Origin: SIG588 sp045599305
GTDB lineage: Bacteria; Bacillota; Clostridia; Oscillospirales; Acutalibacteraceae
Assembly (NCBI GenBank): GCA_045599305.1
Contig: JAZRVU010000016.1
Location: 1-23,724 of the forward strand
Direction of reading: 5' to 3'
Length of the DNA: 23,724 nucleotides
In this document: in pieces, positions 13,112 to 20,195 of the stretch
Numbering within the stretch: the first letter of the stretch is position 1
Layout: each line of letters opens with the position of its first letter
The notes under the pieces: generated by a model
The model's input: the letters and a program-made list of their open reading frames with translations, nothing else
What the model was told of the DNA's origin: nothing
Database searches by the model: none
Translations under genes and position numbers: made by a program

Positions 13112-15808
13112 TTATCGGTTGCGGATGGCGTCGATGGGCAGCTTGGCGGCGATACGTCTGACCGGCAGGAAACTGCCGACCGCCGCGACCAGCAGACTGA
13201 CCGCAAACAGCAGCAGCACCTGACGCGGGCCGAATCTCAACACGGTGATGAGCGCACCCACGTCCGTGCGGATCACGCGGTTGATCACCGCCGTGGCGAC
13301 CGCCACGCCGCTGACGGAGAGCACAAAATTGATCATGGCGATAATGAAGCTCTCCGAGAAGAAGATGCGGAACACATCGTTCCCGCGTGAGCCGATCGCG
13401 CGCAGAATGCCGATCTCCTGCTTTTTGTAGGCGATGCTGGTGCCGATGAAATTGCCCAGCATCAGCGCGGCAAACACGGCAAAGCCGATGCCGATATAGA
13501 GGAAGACCTTGGCAAGCACCGCGAGCACCTCGTGCACCATATCCAGTTCATAGCAGACCGGGTTTTGCAGTTCAAAGCGCACCGGCTCCTCCTCGCCGTA
13601 GCAATAGGTGACCAGCCTGTGCACACCGGCGCGGCCGTCGGGCATGGGGCCGACGGCAAAGCTGTAAATGCCGTTATCGCGGGAGAAGATGCCCTCGAAC
13701 AGCGAGGGGTGCGCCAAGATCGTGTCCCGGACATCGGGCATATACCCCACAACGGTATATCCCTCCAACTCCTGCACGTTGTCGTCTCCAGCAGAGGAAT
13801 AGATGATCTTCTCCCCGGAAAAAGTCAGAGCGGCCAGGTCTTCCGGCTCGGAGAAGGCACTATTCAGCGATACCGCGTTCCACGAGATCACCAGTTCCTT
13901 TTCACCGAGTGCCGTGCGGGGCACGCCGTCCAGCCACACGATATCCTCCGGCTGCACACAATCCACCGTGCCGTAATAGGGGGCGCCGAGACCGCAGTAT
14001 TCGCCGCTCGCGGATTCGCTGTAAAAATAGAGATACCCTTCCGTGGCCTCCTGCGTGCGCGGCTCATCGACGACCATCCGCTTCACAAAGCCCTCGCCCA
14101 CCATGGCCACCTGATTCAGGCTGTAGCACCGGGCATTTATCCATTCCCGATACAGAGCATATTCCACCAGTTCATCGGAAGTGGACTGATTCTCCTTTTT
14201 CACCGTGAGCGGGCGGTAGCGCTCGATATCGCAGCCCGTATCCACGATGCCGGTAACGGTATACTCCCTGCCGTCGATGGTGAGGACTCTGCCCACCATA
14301 TCCGCCGCTTCTTTGATCTTCACGAACGGCTCGCCCGGTGCGGCGGCATATCCGCCGATCTTGAATGTCTCACAAACATACGCCGACACGGCGATCTCGT
14401 TCTGATCGCCCTGCGGCAGACGGCCGGCGATCAGCTTATGTCCCATGTTTTCCAGCGACGCCCCGGTCACCTCGGCAAAGCCGATGACCTCGCTGGCGTA
14501 GATGTGATAGTCGGTTTCGGTGAAGGTGGCGCTCGTGTCATACTGCCCGTCAAACGACAGATCCGCGCCGCGCGGCGTCAGTACGCCCACCATTTCCACG
14601 CCGCTTTGCTCTTTGATGGTCGCGATATCCGCATCATCCAGCCGATAGCCGTTGACATAATAGGCATTGCCGTCATTGTCTGTGCGGCGGACCGTCTTTT
14701 CCACCGACGCATAGGTGATGTGCGAATCGATCAGCGAGGTGGTGCAGGTCTCCACATGGTCATAGGCACCGAAGGTGTCCGAAAGGCCGAACAGACCAAA
14801 AGCGATGCAGGAGAGCAGAATGGTGATGACCAGACGGAATTTTTTGTACTTGAGCCCGCTCGCGCCGATCTTGAAGGCGCTCTTCATCGGCAGGCGCGAC
14901 TTGATGAGACGGAAGGTCTCCCCTGCCCGCCATGTGATACGGCTTTCATCAGTAGGAACGGCCTGTCGGCTGACCGTCTGCTCCAACTGCAGCACGGTCT
15001 CGCCGTTCTGCCGCGCCTCCAGATAGGCGTTGATCGCCAGTCGGTCCTCCTCGGTGAGGCGATAGGCCGCGGGAACGGTCACGCCCGCCTCGCCAAAGCG
15101 CAGGCCGCCCGTTTTGGATGCCTGTTCGGCGTTTTCCGAGTACTCCACATCCCGGATCACCCGGCCGTCCGCCAATTCAATGATGCGGTCGGCGTACTTT
15201 TCGGCAAATTCACGGTCATGCGATACGACCAGCACCAGTTTGTCGGCCGAAAGTTTTTTCAGCGTATCCAGCACCTGCCGCCCGGTCACCGAATCCAGTG
15301 CACCGGTCGGCTCATCGGCCATGATGATCTCGGGATTTTTCACCAGCGCACGGGCGATGGCCACCCGCTGCTTCTGGCCGCCGGAAAGTTCATTGGGCTT
15401 GCGGCTGCCGTAGCCCGCCAGATCCACCTGCTCCAGAATGGCATTGATCTGTGCGTCGTCGGCGCGCCGCCCCTGCAGTTCGATGGCCAGCGCGATATTG
15501 GCACCGACGGTGAATTCCTCCAGCACGTTATATTCCTGAAAAATGAAGCCCACATAGGTGTTGCGGTAGGAATCAAAATGCTGCTGCCGAAAATCGCGCG
15601 AGGACACACCTTTTATGATGATCTCGCCGGAATCGTAGCGGTCAAGTCCGCCCAGCACATTCAAAAGCGTGGATTTACCGCTGCCGGATTTGCCCAGCAG
15701 GAACACCATGCCGTGGTCGGGAAAGCGCAGCGACACATCGCACAGTGCCTGCACCGGCACGCCTTTTTTCGGTTTATAGGTTTTGCAGAGATCACGGGTC
15801 TCCAGCAT
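13112..15808 (-). CDS. ABC transporter, ATPase fused to FtsX/MacB-type permease
   Basis: An 898-residue fusion. The N-terminal ATPase (about 1-222) has Walker A GKSGSGKST (39-47), Q-loop FQEYN (Gln91), signature LSGGQ (141-145), Walker B IIMADE (161-166) and switch His197; all catalytic residues are present. A linker leads to one membrane span (about 326-345), then a large extracellular domain (about 350-760), and finally three spans (about 765-793, 822-848, 863-886) with the FtsX hallmark KKQEIGILRAIGSRG. This MacB/LolCDE-like plan suggests mechanotransmission across the membrane, in peptide, antibiotic or lipoprotein export or in cell-wall control, rather than channel-type transport. It is a single-gene unit, divergent from a second ABC system. 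The ATG has GGGGGA about 8 bases upstream. No two-component sensor is beside it, which argues against a Bce-type bacitracin module. Confidence 0.9.
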   Translation of the reverse strand: MLETRDLCKTYKPKKGVPVQALCDVSLRFPDHGMVFLLGKSGSGKSTLLNVLGGLDRYDSGEIIIKGVSSRDFRQQHFDSYRNTYVGFIFQEYNVLEEFTVGANIALAIELQGRRADDAQINAILEQVDLAGYGSRKPNELSGGQKQRVAIARALVKNPEIIMADEPTGALDSVTGRQVLDTLKKLSADKLVLVVSHDREFAEKYADRIIELADGRVIRDVEYSENAEQASKTGGLRFGEAGVTVPAAYRLTEEDRLAINAYLEARQNGETVLQLEQTVSRQAVPTDESRITWRAGETFRLIKSRLPMKSAFKIGASGLKYKKFRLVITILLSCIAFGLFGLSDTFGAYDHVETCTTSLIDSHITYASVEKTVRRTDNDGNAYYVNGYRLDDADIATIKEQSGVEMVGVLTPRGADLSFDGQYDTSATFTETDYHIYASEVIGFAEVTGASLENMGHKLIAGRLPQGDQNEIAVSAYVCETFKIGGYAAAPGEPFVKIKEAADMVGRVLTIDGREYTVTGIVDTGCDIERYRPLTVKKENQSTSDELVEYALYREWINARCYSLNQVAMVGEGFVKRMVVDEPRTQEATEGYLYFYSESASGEYCGLGAPYYGTVDCVQPEDIVWLDGVPRTALGEKELVISWNAVSLNSAFSEPEDLAALTFSGEKIIYSSAGDDNVQELEGYTVVGYMPDVRDTILAHPSLFEGIFSRDNGIYSFAVGPMPDGRAGVHRLVTYCYGEEEPVRFELQNPVCYELDMVHEVLAVLAKVFLYIGIGFAVFAALMLGNFIGTSIAYKKQEIGILRAIGSRGNDVFRIFFSESFIIAMINFVLSVSGVAVATAVINRVIRTDVGALITVLRFGPRQVLLLFAVSLLVAAVGSFLPVRRIAAKLPIDAIRNR

Positions 15809-15841
15809 AGGTCATTCCCCCGTTTTGGTTTTGATATAGAA

Positions 15842-15870
15842 AGCATACCATGTCCTCTTTTCAAATGCAA
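15842..15870 (-). promoter_or_regulatory. Promoter of the MacB-like transporter gene
   Basis: On the minus strand TTGCAT (15870-15865), a 17-base spacer ending TGG, and TATGCT (15847-15842) form a sigma-A promoter with an extended -10, about 34 bases before the ATG. Confidence 0.65.
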
Positions 15871-15893
15871 GAAAGATGACAAAATTGTTATTG

Positions 15894-15915
15894 GAAATTA
15901 ATTTCTTGTTAACAA
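15894..15915. promoter_or_regulatory. Two abutting perfect palindromes between divergent ABC systems
   Basis: GAAATTAATTTC (15894-15905) and TTGTTAACAA (15906-15915) are perfect palindromes placed end to end, between the -35 of the minus-strand promoter and the -10 of the plus-strand promoter. Such sites fit dimeric repressors of the MarR or TetR kind, which often govern drug-efflux genes; no such regulator gene is in the window. AT-rich palindromes can arise by chance, so the role is inference. Confidence 0.45.
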
Positions 15916-15938
15916 ATGGTGGTAATTTTTTTATTTTG

Positions 15939-15947
15939 TGTTACAAT
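15939..15947 (+). promoter_or_regulatory. Extended -10 promoter of the heterodimeric exporter operon
   Basis: TGT-TACAAT at 15939-15947 is a good extended -10. No fair -35 lies 16-18 bases upstream, where the sequence is GGTGGTAA and T-runs, so activity may depend on the extended -10 or on an activator at the nearby palindromes. Confidence 0.5.
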
Positions 15948-15977
15948 GAAAGCAGCAAAACAGAAAGGGACCATTCT

Positions 15978-17696
15978 ATGAAACGCTTGCTCTCTTACAT
16001 GAAGCCCTACATCCGCGAGTGTGTCCTCGCACCGCTGTTCAAATTGCTGGAAGCCTCGTTCGAACTGCTGGTGCCGCTGGTGGTGGCCGCCATCATCGAC
16101 ACCGGTATCGGCAGCGGTGATGCCGGCTATGCGGTGAAAATGTGCCTTTTGATGGTCGGGCTGGCACTGGTGGGGCTGATCGCGGCCATATCGGCGCAGT
16201 ATTTCGCCGCACGGGCCGCCACGGGCTTTGCCGCCCGCCTGCGTCGGGCGATCTTTCAAAAAGTGCAGTCTCTTTCCTACCCGGGACTGGATAAGCTCGG
16301 CAGTTCCTCGCTGCTCACACGGCTCACCAGTGACGTCAATCAGGTGCAGACAGGGGTCAACCTCTTCCTGCGCCTGCTGCTGCGCTCCCCCTTCATCGTT
16401 TTCGGTGCCATGGTGATGGCATTCATCGTAGATGCCTCGGTGGCGTGGATATTCGCCCTGCTGATTGCCGCACTGGGGCTGACGGTGTGGCTGCTGATGC
16501 GTCTGACCATGCCGCGTTACCGCCGCACACAGCAGCAACTGGACGCCGTGACCGCCGCCACGCGGGAAAACCTGGCCGGTGTACGGGTGCTGCGTGCCTT
16601 CGGCAAGGAAGAAGACGAGATCACGCGCTTTAGGCAGCGCAATCACGCGCTGATGAAAGAGCAGGTGGCGGTGGGGCGACTCTCCGCGCTCACCAATCCG
16701 CTCACCTTCGTGCTGGTGAACGCCGCCGTCATCTGGCTGCTGCACACCGGTGCCCTGCGGGTGAACGGCGGCACGCTGTCGCAGGGTGAAGTGGTGGCAC
16801 TTTACAACTATATGTCGCAGATACTGGTCGAATTACTGAAACTGGCCAACCTCATCGTCACTCTCTCCCGCTCTGCCGCCTGTGCCTCCCGTATTGCGGA
16901 CACGCTGGATATGACCGAGCCCGCCACCTCGGCTGCGGCCGAGGTGACCGGCGATGCCCACGTAGCATTCGAAAACGTCTCCCTCACCTATCCCGGCGCG
17001 GGTGCGCCTTCGCTGACCGGCATCTCCTTTTCCGCCCGTCGCGGCGAGGTGATCGGGATATTGGGACCCACCGGCTCGGGCAAATCCTCGCTCGTGCAGC
17101 TGATTCCGCGGTTTTATGAGGCGACCGGCGGGGTGGTCTCGGTGGACGGACGCGACGTGAAGGCGTGGGACATCGAAGACCTGCGCCGCCGTGTGGGCAT
17201 GGTGGCGCAGTCGCCGACCCTGTTTGGCGGCACCGTGCGCAGCAATCTGCTGTGGGGGTGTGCCGCGGCAGACGATGATGCACTGTGGGAGGCGCTCACC
17301 GCCGCGCAGGCCGCCGACTTCGTGAAAGCCCTGCCGCAGGGACTGGATGCCCCCGTAAACGAGGACGGCCACGGTTTTTCAGGCGGTCAGCGGCAGCGGC
17401 TCGCCATTGCGCGGGCACTGGTGCGCCGCCCGGACATCCTCATTCTGGACGATGCCACCTCGGCACTGGACTACGCCACCGATGCCGCCCTGCGTCAGGC
17501 TTTAAAGCAGCTTTCCTTTACACCGACGGTGTTCCTCGTCTCACAGCGCACCGTATCGCTCAGTCACGCCGACCGTATTTTGGTACTGGAGGACGGCGCC
17601 ATGGTGGGCTGCGGCACCCATGAAGAACTGCTGAAAACCTGTCCCCTCTACCGGGATATCCACGAGTCCCAGTTTAGAAAGGAGGATGCGCGATGA
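15978..17696 (+). CDS. Heterodimeric ABC exporter, subunit with degenerate catalytic site
   Basis: A 572-residue half-transporter with six membrane spans (about 15-295) followed by an ATPase. Walker A is GPTGSGKS (363-370) and the signature is a normal FSGGQ (467-471), but Walker B ends ILILDD (487-492) with Asp where the catalytic Glu should be, and the switch residue is Gln523 (VSQR) instead of His. This is the known pattern of the non-hydrolysing half in asymmetric exporters such as TM287/288 and BmrCD. It pairs with the next gene, whose start overlaps its stop as ATGA. It probably exports drugs, lipids or peptides; the substrate is unknown. The ATG at 15978 is preferred over 15876 because AAAGGGA lies about 6 bases upstream and the promoter overlaps the earlier start. 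Confidence 0.93.
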   Translation: MKRLLSYMKPYIRECVLAPLFKLLEASFELLVPLVVAAIIDTGIGSGDAGYAVKMCLLMVGLALVGLIAAISAQYFAARAATGFAARLRRAIFQKVQSLSYPGLDKLGSSSLLTRLTSDVNQVQTGVNLFLRLLLRSPFIVFGAMVMAFIVDASVAWIFALLIAALGLTVWLLMRLTMPRYRRTQQQLDAVTAATRENLAGVRVLRAFGKEEDEITRFRQRNHALMKEQVAVGRLSALTNPLTFVLVNAAVIWLLHTGALRVNGGTLSQGEVVALYNYMSQILVELLKLANLIVTLSRSAACASRIADTLDMTEPATSAAAEVTGDAHVAFENVSLTYPGAGAPSLTGISFSARRGEVIGILGPTGSGKSSLVQLIPRFYEATGGVVSVDGRDVKAWDIEDLRRRVGMVAQSPTLFGGTVRSNLLWGCAAADDDALWEALTAAQAADFVKALPQGLDAPVNEDGHGFSGGQRQRLAIARALVRRPDILILDDATSALDYATDAALRQALKQLSFTPTVFLVSQRTVSLSHADRILVLEDGAMVGCGTHEELLKTCPLYRDIHESQFRKEDAR

Positions 17697-19432
17697 GCCG
17701 GAATTCCTCCGTTTTGCGCCGGATCGCCCGACAGATCGGGCACCATTGGCCGCTTCTGCTCGCCACGCTCCTGCTGGCGGCGATATCGGTGGCGCTGACA
17801 CTGTATATCCCCGTGGCCGTGGGCAGTGCCATCGACTGCATGATCGGCGAAAAGCAAGTTCACTTTACAGATTTGCTGACGCTTCTTCTGAAGATCGGTG
17901 TGGCGGCGGGCATGTCTGCCGCGGCACAATGGCTGATGAACGCGCTGAATACCCGCCTTTCCTGCCGGGTGGTGCGCGACCTGCGCGACACCGCCTTCTC
18001 TCATCTGCAGGTGCTCCCCCTCGCCTATCTGGACGCCCATCCGCGCGGCGACCTCACCGGGCGCATCATTGCCGACGCCGACCAGTTGGCCGATGGCCTG
18101 CTGATGGGCTTCACGCAGTTGTTCACCGGTGTGCTCACCATTCTGGGCACTCTGGGCTACCTGCTCTATTTGAACGCCCGCATCGCACTGGTGGTACTGC
18201 TCATCACGCCGCTGTCGCTCTTCACCGCCCGCTTTGTGGCCAAAAAGACGCACGTGCTGTTCACGCGGCAGTCTGCCACACGCGGTGAGCAGACCGCTTT
18301 TCTGGATGAACAGGTGCGCGGACAAAAAACGGTGCGTGCCTTTTCGCACGAGGCCGCCTCGCTCGCGCAATTCGACGAGCTGAACGAGCGGCTGAAGGAC
18401 GATACCCGCCGCGCGGTGTTCTATTCCTCCATTGTCAATCCGCTCACCCGCTTTGTCAATTCGCTGGTCTACGCCGGCGTGGCGCTGACCGGCTCGCTCA
18501 CGGTGATGGGCGGCGCCGGACTGACGGTAGGCGGCCTCTCCTGCTTTTTGAGTTACGCCAATCAGTACACCAAGCCGTTCAACGAGATCTCCGGCGTGAT
18601 CGCGGAACTGCAGAACGCGCTCGCCTGTGCGGCGCGCCTGTTTGCGCTGATCGACGAGCCGCCGCAGTCCTCCGACGAGGGCTTGCCGGACTTGCAGGTA
18701 CCAAACGGCGATGTGGCGCTTTCGGATGTCTCCTTCTCCTATCGGCCCGAGCGGCCGCTGATCCGTCATCTCGACCTTGCGGTCAGAAGCGGACAGCGCA
18801 TCGCCATCGTGGGGCCGACCGGATGCGGCAAGACCACCCTCATCAACCTGCTGATGCGGTTTTACGATGTCACCGGCGGCGAGATCGACGTGGACGGCAC
18901 CGATATCCGCACCGTCACCCGCCGCAGCCTGCGGCGCAGTTACGGCATGGTGCTGCAGGAGACATGGCTGCGCAGCGGCACGGTGCGTGACAATATCGCA
19001 CTGGGCAAGCCGGACGCCACCGAGGAGGAGACCATCGCCGCCGCCAAAGCCACCCACGCGCACAGCTTCATCAAGCGGCTGCCGCAGGGCTATGACACGG
19101 TACTCGGCGAGGACGGCGGACAACTTTCCGCCGGGCAGAAGCAGCTGCTCTCCATCACCCGCGTGATGCTGGCGCCGCCCCCGATGCTGATCCTGGACGA
19201 AGCCACCTCCTCCATCGACCTGCGCACCGAGCTGCAGGTGCAAAAGGCGTTTGCCGTGCTGATGAAAGGAAAGACCAGTTTTGTGGTGGCGCACCGCCTT
19301 TCCACCATCCGGGAAGCGGACGGCATTCTGGTGATGCGGGACGGGCAGGTGGTTGAGCAGGGCACCCACGGACAGTTACTGGCCAAAGACGGCTTCTACG
19401 CCGCGCTCTACAACAGTCAGTTTGCCAAATAA
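17693..19432 (+). CDS. Heterodimeric ABC exporter, catalytic subunit
   Basis: A 579-residue half-transporter: six membrane spans (about 18-310), then an ATPase with Walker A GPTGCGKT (374-381), Walker B MLILDE (498-503) with the catalytic Glu, and switch His534 (VAHRLST). Its signature is LSAGQ (478-482) instead of LSGGQ. The defects of the two subunits are complementary: this Walker B with the partner's FSGGQ makes one active site, while its LSAGQ meets the partner's Asp Walker B in the degenerate site. AGGAGG lies 7 bases before the ATG, inside the end of the first gene. The pair forms a two-gene operon ending at the terminator at 19446-19490. Confidence 0.94.
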   Translation: MSRNSSVLRRIARQIGHHWPLLLATLLLAAISVALTLYIPVAVGSAIDCMIGEKQVHFTDLLTLLLKIGVAAGMSAAAQWLMNALNTRLSCRVVRDLRDTAFSHLQVLPLAYLDAHPRGDLTGRIIADADQLADGLLMGFTQLFTGVLTILGTLGYLLYLNARIALVVLLITPLSLFTARFVAKKTHVLFTRQSATRGEQTAFLDEQVRGQKTVRAFSHEAASLAQFDELNERLKDDTRRAVFYSSIVNPLTRFVNSLVYAGVALTGSLTVMGGAGLTVGGLSCFLSYANQYTKPFNEISGVIAELQNALACAARLFALIDEPPQSSDEGLPDLQVPNGDVALSDVSFSYRPERPLIRHLDLAVRSGQRIAIVGPTGCGKTTLINLLMRFYDVTGGEIDVDGTDIRTVTRRSLRRSYGMVLQETWLRSGTVRDNIALGKPDATEEETIAAAKATHAHSFIKRLPQGYDTVLGEDGGQLSAGQKQLLSITRVMLAPPPMLILDEATSSIDLRTELQVQKAFAVLMKGKTSFVVAHRLSTIREADGILVMRDGQVVEQGTHGQLLAKDGFYAALYNSQFAK

Positions 19433-19445
19433 ACGGCCGAAAACC

Positions 19446-19490
19446 AAAACGGACGGGCAGTTCACACTGCCCGTCCGTTTTTCTTTTTTG
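19446..19490. terminator. Bidirectional terminator between exporter and lipoprotein gene
   Basis: AAAACGGACGGGCAG (19446-19460) and CTGCCCGTCCGTTTT (19467-19481) form a perfect 15-bp stem with a 6-base loop, followed by TCTTTTTT on the plus strand. In the minus direction the stem is followed by TTTTGGTTTT, so it also serves the convergent lipoprotein gene. Its right arm is repeated at 20172-20193. Confidence 0.92.
19462..19483 (+). repeat. Direct repeat, copy 1 (right arm of the terminator)
   Basis: The 22 bases starting TCACACTGCCCGTCCG are identical to 20172-20193, 710 bases away. This copy belongs to the complete terminator hairpin; loop and right arm are both included in the match. Confidence 0.85.
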
Positions 19491-19496
19491 ATACAC

Positions 19497-20114
19497 TTAT
19501 GCATATCCGATATACAACGCCCAGTGATCCACCCCATCCTCTTCTGCCCAGATCCACACGTCGGTGATATCCTCATCGGCGGCATAACGACCGAGGTACC
19601 CTTTCACGTCCCGCTCGATATAAATGCACTTGGGTCCGGCGGAGATGGGGTTATCCCAACAGGCGGTCGCCTCCGGATCCAGTCCCAGCCCGATGCTCTG
19701 CGCATAGTTTTGGGCAAATTGTATCCAGTATTGGATATCGAACGGCGCCATTGTGGCCGCGGCCGTGGTCGAAGGGGCGGCCGTTGTGATAGGTGCCGCC
19801 GTTGTGGTGGTCGTCGCCGTTGTCGTGGTCGTGGTCGCTATGGTCGTCGTAGCAGCCGTTGTCGATGCAGCAGACGTTGTTGTGGTGGCGGCCGTCGCAG
19901 TGGCCGTTGTAGTGGTCGTCTCAATGAGAGTGGTCGTTTCCCCGATCGTTGTCGCAGCCGAAACAGTGGCCGATGTATCCTGTGTCGCCGATGACGATGG
20001 TGGGGCAGTCGCCGTCGTGCCGTTCGTGATGGACTCCTGCGGTGTAGCCGGTGCTTTTTTGCAGCCGACACACAACAGCACCAGGCAAAGGCCGATAATT
20101 CCGATACGCTTCAT
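19497..20114 (-). CDS. Thr-rich surface lipoprotein of unknown function
   Basis: A 205-residue protein with a lipoprotein signal: MKR, a hydrophobic core, and the lipobox LLCVGC with Cys18 as the likely lipidated residue (Cys at -3 is slightly unusual). Residues about 47-122 are a low-complexity Thr/Ala linker, probably an extended, possibly glycosylated stalk. Residues about 124-205 form a compact domain with many aromatic residues (FDIQYWIQFAQNYA, CWDNPI, DVWIWAEEDG, YIGYA). I do not recognise a named family, although similar aromatic C-termini with 'YW...FA..YA.SIGL' seem familiar from clostridial lipoproteins. GAGGGG lies about 5 bases before the ATG. The gene follows xylB by 81 bases on the same strand with no terminator between, so it may be the last gene of that operon. 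The gene is framed by a direct repeat. Confidence 0.85.
   Translation of the reverse strand: MKRIGIIGLCLVLLCVGCKKAPATPQESITNGTTATAPPSSSATQDTSATVSAATTIGETTTLIETTTTTATATAATTTTSAASTTAATTTIATTTTTTATTTTTAAPITTAAPSTTAAATMAPFDIQYWIQFAQNYAQSIGLGLDPEATACWDNPISAGPKCIYIERDVKGYLGRYAADEDITDVWIWAEEDGVDHWALYIGYA
19749..19976 (-). repeat. Low-complexity threonine/alanine codon tract
   Basis: Inside the lipoprotein gene nearly every codon is ACN or GCN, giving long runs of Thr with Ala. It should be prone to length change by slippage or unequal crossing-over and encodes the surface stalk. The opposite strand is open too and would give a Val/Ala-rich product, which is an artefact. Confidence 0.85.
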
Positions 20115-20171
20115 ACGTTCCCCTCTTTCAAACAGATCGCGGGCTTATTCGTCAAAATCTGTCTCTGTCGC

Positions 20172-20193
20172 TCACACTGCCCGTCCGTTTTTC
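20172..20193 (+). repeat. Direct repeat, copy 2 (orphan terminator arm)
   Basis: Identical over 22 bases to 19462-19483 but without the matching left arm, so it cannot fold into the hairpin. It sits 3 bases after the end of xylB (in the minus sense), where the operon's terminator would be expected. Confidence 0.85.
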
Positions 20194-20195
20194 GC

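Noticed and set aside
13532..15901. A 789-codon open frame on the plus strand
   Set aside because: Antisense to the MacB-like ABC transporter gene; no domains and no promoter or ribosome site.
17648..19369. A 573-codon open frame on the minus strand
   Set aside because: Antisense to the second exporter gene, with Gly/His/Arg-rich sequence typical of a mirror frame.
19749..19976. A CRISPR-like or minisatellite array
   Set aside because: There is no constant repeat-spacer periodicity, only Thr/Ala codons in an open frame with lipoprotein signals.
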